Shown: positions 1 to 14,000, counted from the first letter of the stretch. The stretch: 64,000 nt of DNA from Pratylenchus scribneri (GCA_030063045.1 JAQSEB010000046.1:2170001-2234000), one strand, 5' to 3'. The notes: generated from the sequence alone by a model not told the origin. Numbers and translations are program-made.

Positions 1-835
1 GGGTCACACTATAATTTATTATTCTACCTCCCCTGGTACTTATTAGATGACTGAAAAACAGTATTCTAAAAATCTAACCTACCCCTACTATAACCCATCC
101 GGGCCTACTCAAAACTAACCCTACCCTACCCTAAACCTCATTAGGGATCTTGACAAACCTTATTTAGGGTAGGGTTAGGGTAAGGTTAGGGTAGAGCCGG
201 ATGGGCTTTAAGGGTAGGATAGGGATAAATTAGGAGTATATAAACTCTTTAATCCCCCCCCCCGTTAACAGACTAGTATTACTTCCTCAATTGCTGAGCA
301 TTCTTAAGCCTGTAAAATATATTTCAAAAATGGTAACGCTTTATAAAAATAGAGAAAACAGCACTTATAAAAAGTTTAATTAAGCAAAACTTTCTTCTAT
401 GTTTTTTGCAAATTTATTTTCTCTTGATGTATTAATTTAATTTCTAATCTTAATTTTTTATATATTGGCAATATTGGCAACATTGTTTTAAGTTAATAAT
501 TAATATTTACATTGGCAATGCGAATCCAGTCTGCAAAGCCCATTTCCGATGAGTCCAACAATGGTTCATATTCTATCATCTAATTATAAATCATAATGAA
601 ATAATAAAGATTGGAAAAATCTTTTAAAAATATTTATAATAAAAAATAAAGATAACATAATTAAAATTTTAAATTTAATTAATTTTTAAATATCTTTTTT
701 TCCGGGTATTGGCTTTTTTGTAAGCAACATTTGTTCGATATATAATTATTCATCTCTTATTTTTTAAAGTTAGTTCTACATATGTTACGGTTACTATTTT
801 TTACTTACAAAACAGGTTTATGATTACTAATAAAT

Positions 836-1075
836 CAGAAACCGGCTTTAGACCTACAAACCTTATAATAATTTGTATCTCATCGAGACGCATCGAATGA
901 TATATAATTTGTCTGATTTTGGACCAAAATTTAAGAGTAAACCGTTTAAACCATCTATTAGAGTTTATGGTATTAAACTCTTTAATTTTGGGCCAAACCA
1001 GAAAAATTATATACCAATCGATGCGTCTCGATGAGATTTACAAATTGTTATTTCGTTAGTAGGGACTAATATTTG
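836..1075. repeat. Palindromic element family F1, copy 1
   Basis: This is a palindrome of roughly 240 bp. Its arms carry the words GAGACGCATCGA, TATATAATTTGTC and AAACCGTTTAAACC, which recur in opposite orientation in the second half. Further copies are at about 2672-2890, 12778-13020, 13775-14015, 21690-21955, 28405-28640, 37203-37862 and 51530-51785. It has no coding capacity and looks like a non-autonomous foldback element or MITE. Exact ends and target duplications were not resolved by eye. Confidence 0.75.
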
Positions 1076-2157
1076 TTCTAAAATTGTTTTGTCGGTAAAA
1101 TAATATTTTCCTTTCAGCCTATTATAAAAAGACTATCTAGCTTGAATCGAACTAAATAGTCAAAATTACTTGGTCGAACTAATATCATTTACAAAAGATC
1201 ATCTCCACAATATTTTCAGCAAAAAAATACCCAATAAATGACTCGTCTATTGCCCTTAATGAGCGGTAAACTGTATGGCTTGATGTGTGAATTGGCATAG
1301 GCCTTCTCCACATATGCCATATCATTGAGTGCGGGTGTATCGCGAAATAATTTGGTTAAATATTCCTTTTGAGGAGCATAAACTGAAAATTTGTGTTTTT
1401 TATTAATATTTTCACATTTTCGGTACTATCATATTATAAAGGGCAAAGGGGGCAGGTGATTGAGGGCAGTCGATTTACAGCTCCCCCCCCCCCCCCCCCC
1501 CCCACTCCACTATTCACCACGGTCCCAAATATATAGGATCTATAATATATATGTAACAGCCAATTAGGGGAATTTGTCCGTTTAGTGAATCTCAGCTTCT
1601 AGGCGTTGAACAGACTCGAGAGTGGGATCATTCGACTCGGCATGGTTGTAAATCTTTATGAAACTTCAATTTCAGACCGGTTTAGCACTATGGTTAAAGT
1701 TTAGGTTAGGACTCGGAGCATATGAATCTCGCGCAGCGGAAATTTATAAAAATAAATCGACCATGCCGAATCGAATGAGCCTATTCTGGAGTCTGTAGAT
1801 GTCTAGAAGCCGAGATTCTCAAAATTGGCCAGCCTGATAAATTGGCCCAATTCCTTTTAATCGGCTGAAACATATATATTATAAATCCCATATATTAGAG
1901 ACAGTGCCCTATAATCATTTTCTCTCCTTTATAATCAACTGTCTCCTTTATAATAGGATAGTATCATATTTTCTAAATTTAATTGCTTTAAATTAAGAAA
2001 AAAATTAATTGTAAAAAATTTTATATTAATTTAAATACCTTCTCGAACATTAGGACACATTCCAATTGTTCCTAAGAAGGAGCATAAAATTATAGATAAT
2101 GTCAAGAGAAAAATATGAGTTAATATATTATAAGGACTGCATAAAATTTGAATATTT

Positions 2158-2592
2158 GGATTTTAAAATAATAAGACCCATTTATATATGTTGCAACCGA
2201 TCTTGTTTTTTAGCCGATTTCGAATTCGGCTAGCCGATCTCGTTTTTTTTCTGACAGAAATAAGTGTAGTGGCAGACATTGTATTTTGTGACTAATGGCC
2301 ATATCTCAGTTCCAAGGCCAATTAGAGTTTAAATTATTTTTCCTAGCCCTAGCCTACCCTAACCTAGCCCTAAAACCCATGCCGGCCTGCATAGCCCTAG
2401 CCATACCCTAGTTAAATTGGTTTGAAAACCCGAAATTTCAATTGGCCATAACTTTGGTTCAAACTTGTCAAATCTTTCTGAAATTAAAATCTTATAAAGA
2501 AAACCGACCCTGATGAATCGAATGAGCTATAGATCAAGTCTATGCGTAAACTAGAACCTGAAAACGAGATCGGCTAAAAAACGATATCGGCT
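2158..2592. repeat. Terminal-inverted-repeat element (F2-related)
   Basis: The two ends are imperfect inverted repeats of about 30 bp: on the left TTGCAACCGATCTTGTTTTT and on the right the complement, ending CGGCTGCAACATATA. The interior shares the words GAATCGAATGAGC and CTAGAA(A/C)C with elements near 1560-1870, 11395-11940 and 37255-37620. There is no open reading frame of note. Confidence 0.65.
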
Positions 2593-3269
2593 GCAACATA
2601 TATAAAATTCGGGTGCGGTTATTTGTCGAGAAATACGATTCTTTTGAAGAAAACTTAATAACTTGTTATTGATTGATCATAGAACTCCAAACCTTATACC
2701 CATTTTATAGAAATCATCGAGATGCGGCGAATGAAATATAGTTTGTCGGGGTTGGATTCAAAACTCAAAGAGTTATAAACCAAAATCAAAATATGGTTTA
2801 GACGGTTTAATACCTTCAATTGTGGCCAAAACTCGATAAATTATATATCACCCGATGCGTCTCGGTGAGCTCTATAAAATGGGTAAAGGGGATCAAGCAA
2901 AAAAAGTTATAATCAAAAAACCGGCAAAAGAATCCGATTTCTCGGCAAAAGAACCTAAATATCTCGGCAAAAACCTTTTCTCATAAATTCCACATATTTT
3001 TCGTACTATATTCACCTCCTGTGTAAATGAGTAGCACATTAGATAAAAAAGGCTGCTCGGCAAAAGTTTGGCCAAGAATGCATATTAAGAGAAGAGCAAT
3101 AGTTGTCATTGGCAATAAATTCATGACTTAAAATAAAATTTTTAAATAAATAGAAAATAAATTCGCATGAAAAAAAGAACCGTTTATTTTATTAATAAAT
3201 TGGTGGGATATTTTATGAGGCATATTTTCATTTTTTTGATGAGAGAATGAATTCAATTTTATTTTACTC

Positions 3270-4690
3270 GCTATTATAAAAGGGGAGAGGGTGCGCGCGT
3301 GCTTATTGGCCATCAATTTTTGCGGATGATCACTACTGATTTCGCTTGAATTATGGTGAGAATGAGAGGTATGCGTTTACATTGGCCGAATTGATTGGAG
3401 CCGAGAAATGCGAATTCATTTTTTAAGCTGGCATTTGCCATTTCGAAAATAGAAAGAATGAGGGAAAGAAAGGTTGCGAGTGCCTAAATTCTAAATTGAT
3501 CCTCGACATCCAGAATATGCGTGCGCGTATTTGCCTATCTAATATCATTGATGACTAGGGCTCAGAAAAATAGTGTTACGCAAAATAGTGGCACTAATTA
3601 ATGATCAAAAATTCCCAAAATAATGACAAATAATAAAAGGAGTTTTGACGAAAAATAGATTATTGAGAAAAATTTGAAAACTATAAATGGGTTAAATGAA
3701 AAAAATTTTGATGGAAAAAATTTTAATTTTGATAGAATTTTTAGAAAATTCCAAAAAGGCCAAAATAGTGATAAAAAGTTATAATAAAGTTCAATATTTT
3801 GAGCTCAAATCAATTTAGAAATGGTTTTTTTTATTGCATTTTTATGCTTAATTAATGCTCCGTGCATAAAATAATGTAATCACTAATTTTCCGAGCACTA
3901 CCTGATGATGATGACTTTCCAAAATTAGGCTGGAAGAGGGATACGTTTGCGTTGGACCAATTGATTGGAATATGCGGAAGCGAATTCCACTTTTTGAGGC
4001 TGGTATTGGCTAACACAAAAATGGGGAAAGAAAAATTGCGTAAATTGATCCCAGATTGGGAATGTTTGTTCCTAATGGGCATTTAATTCAATTTTTGTCA
4101 GTTGATGGATTGATAATGGCTTCCCAAAAAGTGGGTGCTGGCGGCTGGGGAGAGGGAAGCGTTTTCCTTGTGCCAATTAAGATTTGGATGAATTGATTGG
4201 AAACTGTGGGAACATTTTTTGAGGTTGTCATTTGCCATCCCAAAAATGGGGAGAGAGTGCGCGCGTTTGTATTGGCCATCTAATTTTTGCGGATGATCAC
4301 TGCGGAATTCACATGAATTATTGGGCAGAGGGATGCGTTTGCGTTGGGCCAATTGATTGGAAATGTGCTCGTCAAATTCATTTTTTTGAAGCTGGCAATG
4401 GCCAACCAAAAATGGAGAAAGAGTTAGGGAAAGAAAGATTTGTCCATTGATCCCTTCCAGTGTATGCCTTCCCTATTAGGCAATTCATTCATTTTTGAGT
4501 GATGGATTGATGATGGCTTCCCAAAAGTGTGAGGGGAGAATCGTGCGTTTGCGGTGCTATGGGCCTCGAAATTCATTTTTTAAGGTTGGCATTGGGCAAA
4601 TCAAAAATTGGGATTGTCGAGAGAGTAAGGGAAGGAGGAATTGAGAGAATGCCTAAATTTAAATTGATCCTCTGAAATATTGTCCACATC
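3270..4690. repeat. Degenerate tandem array, unit about 200-250 bp
   Basis: At least five imperfect units recur near 3340, 3940, 4100, 4330 and 4540. Each carries the words CCAATTGATTGGAA, AATTCATTTTTTGA, GGCATTGGC and AAAATGGGGA in the same order. Short reading frames here change from unit to unit and match no family I know, so I treat them as by-products of the repeat. Confidence 0.6.
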
Positions 4691-4699
4691 CCTCGTTCC

Positions 4700-6370
4700 C
4701 CGTCACAAATTTGAAAAATCCCCACTCTGAAAACCCTCGTGGGCATCTCACCGCGCGAGGACTCCCAAAATTTCGAGTGAAATCATTTTTAAGAAATTAA
4801 ACTAAAAAGTATTTTTTCTCTTTTTTCATATATCAAAATTGATATTTTTAAAAGAAAATTTTATTGCATAATTCATTTTTTTTTCACTCAAATTCCATAA
4901 GTTATTTATAATATTTCCTTTTTAATTTATTAAAAAGTAAGCTGAGTATGGATAGATAAACATTCCATTTTTAGATACCTATCCCTCAATTCGACCTCAA
5001 GCTCTAATCCCTGATTTTCGTTTTAAACTAATAAAATGATTAAAAATTATTAAGTAGATATTTTATCGATAAATTGTTACAAAAAAAAATTAATATTTCG
5101 CATTTCCTCCAATTGATTCCATTTTACAATTTTTCAATTTTTCGAGCCGTAGGCTAGAAATCTAAGCCAAAAATGGCCGCGCAGCGAAATTTTTTTTCTT
5201 TTTTTTTAATTTCGTGAAAAAATTACATAAAGTACACCAAAGTCAAAAAATACAAATCTTTAAAAAAAAGTACATCTGCGACCCCTGGAATAAGCCGATA
5301 TTAGATGATATTTATTAGTAGTCAAATTAAAGAGATCGCTGCTGACTATCGATAGATAAGATTCATTTGGTTTAGCTAAGAATTGATGAAATTGTATTCA
5401 TAAAACAGAATTTATAAAAATACTTTTTTAATAGTTTTTCTTATGCATTTGCTGTGTATGTGGGCTCCCCCCTTTTATTTAGGGTGGCGAAAATTGAGAA
5501 TACTGTCTCGATTTTTGGGAAATTTCCATTAACGACTGATGTTGCCTGATCACCCGTAAAATTTTAAAATTCAAAAGGGCAGGCAATTCTCCCCTTTACG
5601 TCAGCATTTCATTTTCCATTCATCCTACGGATAATTTTTTTGATTTGTATCCAAGCCTCGTGCTTATTTCATTCGAATAAATGAGGGAAAATTTGCAATG
5701 AATACTCCTCTATCCCTTCTCGATAGCTTATGCGCGTGGCTCTTTAAAATGAGTTTACCTTGCCCATTTTGATCAAACTAATAAAAATTTCCAAAAAATG
5801 CGATTAATTCCATCTCTCACATATTCTTCAAATCCAATTACTACTCCATTAGGTAATATGGGAGAAAAAATTTTATTGGGAGATATAGATGAAAAGTCAT
5901 TATTGTTTTTCCCCCATTACTTTAAGGATTGTCAGAGAGCAGAATACCAATTCTAACACTATTCCTACACTACTCTAAATCCATTCAGACACCTATCCGT
6001 ACCATAAAACAGTTCCAGCTTACCTTAACCTAATCCTATTATACCCGAAATACAATAGGTACTTAGGGTATGGTAGGAAAGGGTTAGAATATGTTGGGTA
6101 TTTTTGAGATAGGTTTACTTATGGTTTTTTAAGTGTTTAGAACTTTATCTAATTTTGTTTTAATACTTCTAATGCCAGGGAAAAAATAAAAACGTTTCAT
6201 TTGCCTTCCAAACTCATTTAAAATTTTGCTTTCCCAATTAATAATAAAGTACCCAAAAATCCAAAACTAAACTGAAAATGCATAAATCAAGGAAAAATTT
6301 AAAAACAATTTAGATTATTTCTGGATCATCCAATTCGAATATATTTATTTAAATTATTAAAGACATATTT
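4700..6370. other. Intergenic, no gene seen
   Basis: This is AT-rich DNA with poly-A and poly-T runs. An imperfect inverted repeat lies at about 5990-6110. It directly precedes the start codon of the kinase gene at 6375 and so presumably contains its promoter, but I could not single out a TATA box or other element with confidence. Confidence 0.5.
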
Positions 6371-6374
6371 GGTA

Positions 6375-9246
6375 ATGAATTTCTCAATTTGCTTTATTTT
6401 ATTTATTCATTTCTCTTCTATTTTTTCTTCAATCGATGGAATCGATTCCCAAAATGAAGGTGATTTTTTTATTATTAATTAATATAAAAATTTTTTTAAA
6501 AAATATAAAAAATAGCCATTTCCGCTGAAGTCCTTCGGGAGGCATTAATTCTTGTCAAAAATGATCATTTGTCCTCTGAAATGGGAAAAAGAAAAAGCGT
6601 AGAATCATCTTTGCCAATAGACATTCTACAAGGACAGAAAAAAATAAAACAAGGGGAATCATCTTCGTCTACAATCATTCAGCAAAAACAAAATGTTATT
6701 GACGCTGAAGACGCAATGGAAATTAAGGAATTTCATTTTGTCTACAATAAAAACGAATATTTGTTCAAGGAATATGCTCCAGAAACATTTGTACAATTAA
6801 GGACCATTTTTGGAATTGAACCATCCAAATATTTTGTATGGCTATTTTAATAATTAATAAATATATAATCAGAAATATTCCTTTAAATTATATAGTAGAA
6901 AAATATAAAAATCTATTCAGTTTATTGAATATTGTAGATTTTATTTTTTTTTCAATTTTAGAATTCGCTAACAGATAAAGCCCTCAAAGGATTTGTGAAT
7001 CCGGGAATGGGCGGCTCCATGTTTCTATTAAGTAATGATGAACAATTTTTCCTCAAAAGTCTCGTTCGCAATGAGCGTAAATTATTGATGAAAAATTTGT
7101 CGGTATATGCGGAATATATGACCAAAAATTTGAATTCATTTCTAACAAAATATTGCGGCATTTATAGTATTCAGGTTGGTGAAAATAAGGAATAAAAATA
7201 TTTAAATAAGAGGAAAAAAATGTGAAATAAAATTTTCTATTTTTAAACCATTTAAGTTTCCTTTTTTTTAGAAAAATAATTCGTCATTGTCCAAATTTTA
7301 TTGATTCAAAAATATTAAATTTATCAAAAGAGGCAATTACAAATTTAAAATAAGATTTTAAATTCTTTAATTTGGAAAAAATCCTATTTTATAAATTTAG
7401 AGAATTTGAAATGACCTTTGCCCACATAAAATTATTTGGCATAATTCCATAAATTTATTGGGTGCCATTAGCGGTTTATCCATATTAAAAGCATTTTGAA
7501 TATAATTTTAGGAAAAATATTCGGGTGATATTTTATGGTTCTTTACAATGCCGCATTTGTTCAAACCACTCAACCCGAAATCGCCCAATTTGGCCATCAG
7601 TAACCGAATTGACTATCGCTTTGATCTGAAGGGTTGTCAGTCTGAAGTTAGGAAATTGTCAGAAAAGGAATTGGCCATGAATGAGCCAACCTTCAAGGAA
7701 TGGGAATTTAATGGCCCCGGACATGATGGAGGCCCTTTATTTCCGGAGGGCATTATTTGTGATGAAAAGATCTATAAATTGATTGCAACGAATTTGGCAA
7801 AAGATTCAAAGGTAGAAATAAAAAAATAATTTAATTTAAATTATAGAAACTTGAATAAAAATAAAATTAATTTAAATTATAGAATCTTGAATAAAAATTT
7901 TAAAAAAAACCTAAATAATTCTGTCATAATTGTATTACAGTTTCTTGCGGAACAATTTAAAGTGCGTGATTATAGTCTTTTTATTGGCATTCATTTCAAT
8001 GACCTAAATGAGGAGAAAGAGGCGTCCGAAATGTAATAAAAATATTTTTAATTTTACTTTGTACTATATATATATATATATTTATTTTAATTAATTTTAA
8101 ATAAATTCAAATAAAATTTTAAATAAGTTATTAAATATAAAATATATATTTTGTAATTTTTTAATAAATATTTCATTAACAAATTAAATCAGATTGAAAT
8201 CGGAAAATAATTCTGCTGAAGATCCAATTATTCGCATGTCAAATGGGGGAATTGGCGGCGGAATGTATTGCAAAAAATGCAAATCGCCAACAGCCGGCTA
8301 TATCCTCAATCAGGGAATTGAAGGAAAATATAGCATTTCCATTTTCATTGGCATTATTGACCTTCTTGCTAAATGGGACCTGCGTGGTCGTCTCAAAATG
8401 GTTCAAAAATTGTTTTTGAAAAGAAAATGCATTGAAGTATGTAAAACATAAATATTAGATAGATATTTAGAAAAAATTAAATTTTATAGTGATTTTTTTA
8501 AATAAAAATGTACAAATATTTTAATTATCTAATTTAGAAAAATTTTTGTAAGAAAAGCAAAAAGTGAACATTTTAACTTCTTATATTTTTCTATATCTAA
8601 ATTCATTTTTCACTTCATATATATTATATATATATATATAAAAATTTAATCAAATTTCTAAGAAAATGTGACTTTTTATATTTAAAATGCTAAATAATAC
8701 AATTTTAAAATTCTTGAAAATTTTTTAAAAATATTGATTTTTGATTCCAATTTATTGGAATTTCGGCACCATCCCTGATAATATAAAAAAAATAATAATT
8801 AATAAATATATTTTTTTTGTATTTTTTATTAGCGAATTACAATGAAAAAAGTTTTTTTATTTTAAAAGGAGTTTTATTCATGTTGATTATTTCAATTTTT
8901 TAATGAGGAAAAAATGCATAATATATTATTTTTATTTTTAGCGTGATCAAATAAATGTACCACCACCCAAATATGCGGCACGTTTCATATGTTATGCCAA
9001 TAATCAAATATTTCATGTCGAAAATGGTTAGAAATTGATAGTTTTTAATACATTAATTTTATTAAAGAGGAGTCAAAAAAGAATTATAAGGACAAATATT
9101 GTCACGATTTTGAGACAGTCGAATGGTGGGGTGACAAAAAATGGACAAGAAGCGATGAGGAGCGCAAATTTGGCGGATACATTGATCGGAGTGGGAAAGT
9201 GCCAAAAATTGTGTTTCCTAATCAAATTAAATATCAAAAACCGTAA
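6375..9246 (+). CDS. Phosphatidylinositol-phosphate kinase with signal peptide
   Basis: Eight exons join in phase to 488 residues: 6375-6459, 6516-6835, 6962-7174, 7512-7811, 7941-8032, 8193-8436, 8942-9026 and 9119-9246. Residues 1-22 are a hydrophobic leader (MNFSICFILFIHF...) typical of a signal peptide. A lysine/serine-rich linker follows, then a PIP kinase (PIPK) fold from about residue 100 to the end. Visible landmarks are PETF near 117, the glycine-rich loop GMGGSMF (150-156), the likely ATP-binding lysine K167, YRFDLKG (241-247), RDYSLFIGIH (315-324) and the metal-binding IGIID (389-393). Members of this family phosphorylate phosphoinositides at the cytosolic face of membranes, so a leader is unexpected. 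After DLKG the usual serine is cysteine. The insert between the two lobes is short. Which lipid position is phosphorylated cannot be told from sequence. The family call is strong; the leader rests on one 85 bp first exon with a good donor (AAG/GTGATT). Confidence 0.85.
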
Positions 9247-11067
9247 TAGGATCAGCAATGTTTTTTGATGGATTTATTTGAATTGGGAAAAAGATGGCAT
9301 TATCGGAATATTTGGCATTTTTAAACAATTCTATGAAATTTTTCAAAATTTTATTATGATTTTAATTTAAAATATTATTCTAAAATTGATGGAATGTGTA
9401 ATATGGATGCATTAAATTTATAATTTATCGTTAAATACAAAAATTTTTAAAATAAATTTTTCTGTTAATTTTAATTTTTAAAAATTAATTATTATTTAAA
9501 TTGAATTACCATTCCCTAAAGCTTCCACAATTGCATTGTTTTGTCGATGAACAGAGTAATTGGAATTAATGAATGAAGAAAAATTGCCAATATTAAACTT
9601 AATTTTTTCCTCATAAAATATTTTAAAATATTATCGCCAATGTATTCAACACCCTCGAATACGCTATCTTTGACATTCCATTATCAAAATTCCGACATCC
9701 TCAAACTTGGCCATAACTTATGGCCAAGTCAGGACAACATATTAATATCACCGTATTCAGCACTATCGATTACCTGATTATTCAATCACCGAATACACAA
9801 ATACACAAACAAACTTTCTTATAAGCAAATTAACCTTGGAGTTCTATTCGTCAGCGAAAACTATCATCCAACATAATCTCTTTTATTAAAATATCAAACA
9901 AATTTACCGAATTCTTTCCAAATCTATCAATATAAATTCCTCGTTGTTTAAAAATTCCAATTAAATTATTTCCCATCCAAGGCATATTTGCTTTTTAATG
10001 GAAATTCAATGGAAATTGTGTCAGCTCTAAAAAATGATTTAAATTAAGAGTAAATTATCCATGAAATATGACGAGATGAATTAAAAATTATTTTTGGATT
10101 CGTTCACATTTTCAACCTTATTTCTCACAAATTTTAAAATTTAACGGTACTTTTCTGTTATGAGCCACCCAATCAAAAAATTATGAAAAACGCTTACTTA
10201 GCTTAATTTTCGATGCTGATGAAGATTCTGTGCTTAAAATTACTCTAAACGATATTTCGACATCTCTAAGATACTTCGAATAAGCCATAATTTGACTAAA
10301 AAAATTTTATCACATTTAATCGGGTTTAGACCCAAAGGGGACCCTTTACTTTTTCTTGAAATTTTACAAAACTCACGTCAATGACGAAATAAGCAAAAAA
10401 AAACCCAGTTTCGTCATAAGCACCTAAAATTGCTCCCTAGGACACTTTTATAAATAATTTTTTGATTGGGTGGCTCATAACGGAAAAGTGTACCAATTAA
10501 CTTACTTAGATTCATGTTCAAATTGCACTTTGGTTCAGCTGCCCTGACAACGGTAATAAAAGCCATTTTAACAATCTCACACATCGTGTTTTCTTTGATA
10601 TAGTTTGGATTCTTCAGAACTTGTATTTACGTTAAATCGTTCAATTAAAAAGTAAAGGAAATTTTGGTCTCGCATGAACAAACATTTTAAGCTACGTAAA
10701 GTGTGACCAAGCGTGTGAATCCGGCGGAAATTTTGCACAGTGATGTTTTGTATTTTTAATTAAATTTTTTTCTATTGTGCAATAATTTGTTGGATATTGA
10801 CGTATTTTGTCATGCAAGAAATTGGTGTGAATTCTTTGAATATACATTTTAGACCACCATGGAAATACAAATAATAAGGTAATATTCAATTTTGAAATTA
10901 ATAAATTTTTGTCAAATACATTTTTGTAAGGTCGAATTTAAGTTAAATTTCGAGGAATTTGTGCATATAAAAATAATAAAAAATTAAAATGCCGGCTCAT
11001 TTCATTTTGAAATTATAAAATATTTTAAATTTTTCCTTTGTTGAAAAAAAAAATATTTTGGCAAATT
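9247..11067. other. Intergenic with one inverted-repeat element
   Basis: The stretch lies between the kinase stop codon and the receptor start. It is AT-rich and holds the element at 10141-10500, listed separately. A 65-codon frame on the minus strand near 10692-10889 has no family resemblance. I see no promoter element that I can name. Confidence 0.5.
10141..10500. mobile_element. MITE-like element with about 45 bp inverted ends
   Basis: The ends are near-perfect inverted repeats. The left reads GGTACTTTTCTGTTATGAGC and continues through CACCCAATCAAAAAATTA; the right end is its reverse complement with a few changes. The roughly 270 bp core is non-coding. The ends resemble those of the element at about 19650-20155 inside Srt receptor 1, so the two belong to one superfamily. 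Confidence 0.8.
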
Positions 11068-14000
11068 ATGTCAGGCTATATCATCAATTTGGTTGAATTT
11101 TGTATTAGCTTCATTTTTCATGGTCTCGCATTGGGTCGACTTCTGCAAATTTTCCATCACAAATTGAAGAACAGAAAAAACATATCACCCTTCATGATGG
11201 CATTATTGTTGAATTGGACAGTGGTCTGCTTTCTTATTCTCTTCTATGAGGCACATGGAATTGTTGTTTGGCGTCCATATGAAGGTAAGTTTTAAATTCT
11301 TTTTCTTCTGAATGTGAAAAACAAATGAAACGAAAAATAAAAATTCTTTTCGAAAAATCCAATAATTGTGTTCTATAGATTTGCTGCAACGAATATGGGA
11401 AATTTGCGTATTTCCGGAAATATACTAGCTATTTTGGGTTGTGTACATATTTTATAAATCTCGGTTTCTAGGCATTGTACAGATTCGATAGTAAGCTAGC
11501 TCGTTCGAATCGTCATAGTCGATTTACTTCATGAAATTTCAATTCAGGTATCTTAATAATATAGTAGGACAGACTCGGTTCCTAGACGGTCTCGGTTCTG
11601 AAATTCGGTTTTCGGTTCCTGAAAAAATGCCGGTTCTCGGTTCCGGTTCCTCCTATTTTCGGTTCTAAACAGCAAAATTTCCCAAGTTCCAAAATGCATC
11701 GTTTTTAGGAAACGGAACCGAGTCTGTCCTACTCTAATCCTTAACCACTAGCTCTAATCTTACCCTTACCATAGCTTCTAAATTGGTCTGAAATATAAAT
11801 TCCATAAAGTAAATCGACCTTGCCGAGTCGAATTAGCTTACTCTCAAGTCTTTATCCATGTCTAGAAACCGAATTTCCAAAATTATCTAACCCCATCATT
11901 TTGATAATTCCGATTTTATCCAATTTCCCATATTCGCTGCAATATATATTTATATTTTTATTTGGATAATTTGGTAACTTAGTAGCATTTTTATTTGGTC
12001 ATTTTCATGAAAACAAATTTTCAACACAGGTGTTTTGCATGATGGCCCAGTGCTCTATGTAATGGGCCTCCCGTGCCATCTGTTCTTGGCCATGATTCCA
12101 GTCTCCATTTTCTTTCTCACATTGGACCGAATTTTTATATTTTATTTTGGCGCCCATTATAGTGAACGGGCCAAAAAGGCTACAATTTATGCATATTTTG
12201 CAACTCTGCTTGTTTGCATCATCGTTTGTTTGTTCGGCTTCATTTCTGCATTGCCAGTAGCGAGTGAAACCGGTAAATATTGAATTAAAAATGTTTCTAA
12301 ATCTTAAAAATGCCACTTAAAAATCGATAGTTTGTAATGTAGGTAATAATTTTTTTGATAAAATATATAGATTAACCATAAATATTTTTCAAGTTTTTAG
12401 GTAATAATTTTTTTTTGCTAAAATTATATAGATATAAAAAATCCCTAAAAATGTTTTTTCCATGTTTAAATTTGGCTATAAATAGGAATAAGAGGCGCAT
12501 TTAATTATTAAACCCAACATCAATTATTAAGGAAAATTTTTAAACTTTTTATTATGTGTGGAATACAATGATAATTAAGTATCTTTAAATTCACTAAATT
12601 GTCATGAAAAAATAGGCAATTAGCAATAAAGAAAATTATTATGCCCTATTTTGGTAATTAAGAATTAACGTCCAGCATAAATTCAATGCGTATTTTAAAT
12701 TTTCAAATAGGAAAATATTTTTTGCAGACAAAAAATGCTCTTTTTGCAGACAAAATACAGTTTTTGACTTTCTTAAATCAGTAACCGGTTTAGACCTTAC
12801 AAATAATAATTTGTAGAACTCATCAAAAACGCATCGTTTGGTATATAATTTGTCATGATTTGGGCCAAAATAAAGCGTTTAAAACCAAAAATTGGAAAAT
12901 ATGGTTTAAACGGTTTTATACTCTTCAATTTTGGACCAAACCAGGCAAATTTCTCGATGAGATCTATAAATGGTATAAAGTTTATCGGGTCTAAAATGGG
13001 TTTCTGATTTATTAGAAGTCAAAAACTGTATTTTGTCTGCAAAAAGAGTGTTTTTTGTCTGCAAAAAATAATAGCTTTTTCAAATATAATGAAAAATCTA
13101 CCTATTTATATGAAGACCATAAAAAATTTTCCGCATAATTTAAAAATGCGAATTCTTTGGATGTGTTATTGGTGGCCGTATTCAAATTTACTTAGCCTGG
13201 CGTGCTTTCTGCTCAATTTTTAACTTTATCAGCGGTACAGCATTCTTTATCCTTCTATACAAATCAGCGAAACAGCAGAAAGCTTTTATGACAACCGGTA
13301 AAATATTATTATTGAAATTTATTTATTTTTAAATATTTTCTAGCTAACAATCAAATATCATCGAATCAGCGGAAGGCAAGTGAAAATTTTTGGATTTCAC
13401 TTATCAAAGACCTTTTCAAAAATAATAAATATATTAGCTTTATACAAAAAATTTATAAGTATAGCCAAGTTAGATTTAATTGGTTAAGATTTAGATTATT
13501 TATCTTCATCGGATTTGAAAATATAATTGTTATTTCATATTCCTATAAATTTGAAACTTATCTTCAAATTAATCTTTGCGATAATTTCTGGATATAATCA
13601 CTTAAATTCAGATACTTAAAAATTGATATGTAAACAAGAAATTTTTACCTATAATCAGCCTTTTAATTTAAAATAAATAGCATTTCATTTGAATATAAAT
13701 GAGAAAAGGTTTTTTTTGCCGAGAAATTTGGGTTCTTTTGCCGAAAGATTGGTTTTTGATTATAACTTTTTGTGCTTGATCTTAAACCCTACAATCTTAT
13801 ACCCATTTTATAGAGCTTATTAAACTGCATCGATTCATGTGTTTCATTTGCCACGGTATGGCCAAAATTCAAAATATTCTATTAAACCGCTTAAAATTTA
13901 AACACTATTTTGTTTTTGGTTTATAATACTTTTAGTTTTGGTTTAAACCCGGACAAACTATATATCAATCGACGCGTATCGATGAGCTCTATATGGAATG

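Larger units (their letters stand above)
1..2660. other. Gene-free left flank built of inverted-repeat elements
   Basis: I see no exon with coding character here. The stretch holds an imperfect palindrome with telomere-like TTAGGG/CCCTAA-type words at about 80-232, a C-homopolymer at about 1484-1503, a palindromic element of family F1 at about 836-1075, an element at about 1421-1969 with a family F2 element nested inside it at about 1560-1870, and a further element at 2158-2592. The last has clear ends: the left end starts ATATGTTGCAACCGAT and the right end is its imperfect reverse complement. The telomere-like words are short, irregular and interior, so I do not call a telomere. Confidence 0.6.

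Noticed and set aside
1..240. Telomere
   Set aside because: The TTAGGG-like words are few, irregular, inverted and interior; no long array is present.
3128..4450. Short frames on both strands around 3.1-4.5 kb
   Set aside because: They follow the degenerate tandem repeat, change from unit to unit and have no splice or domain support.
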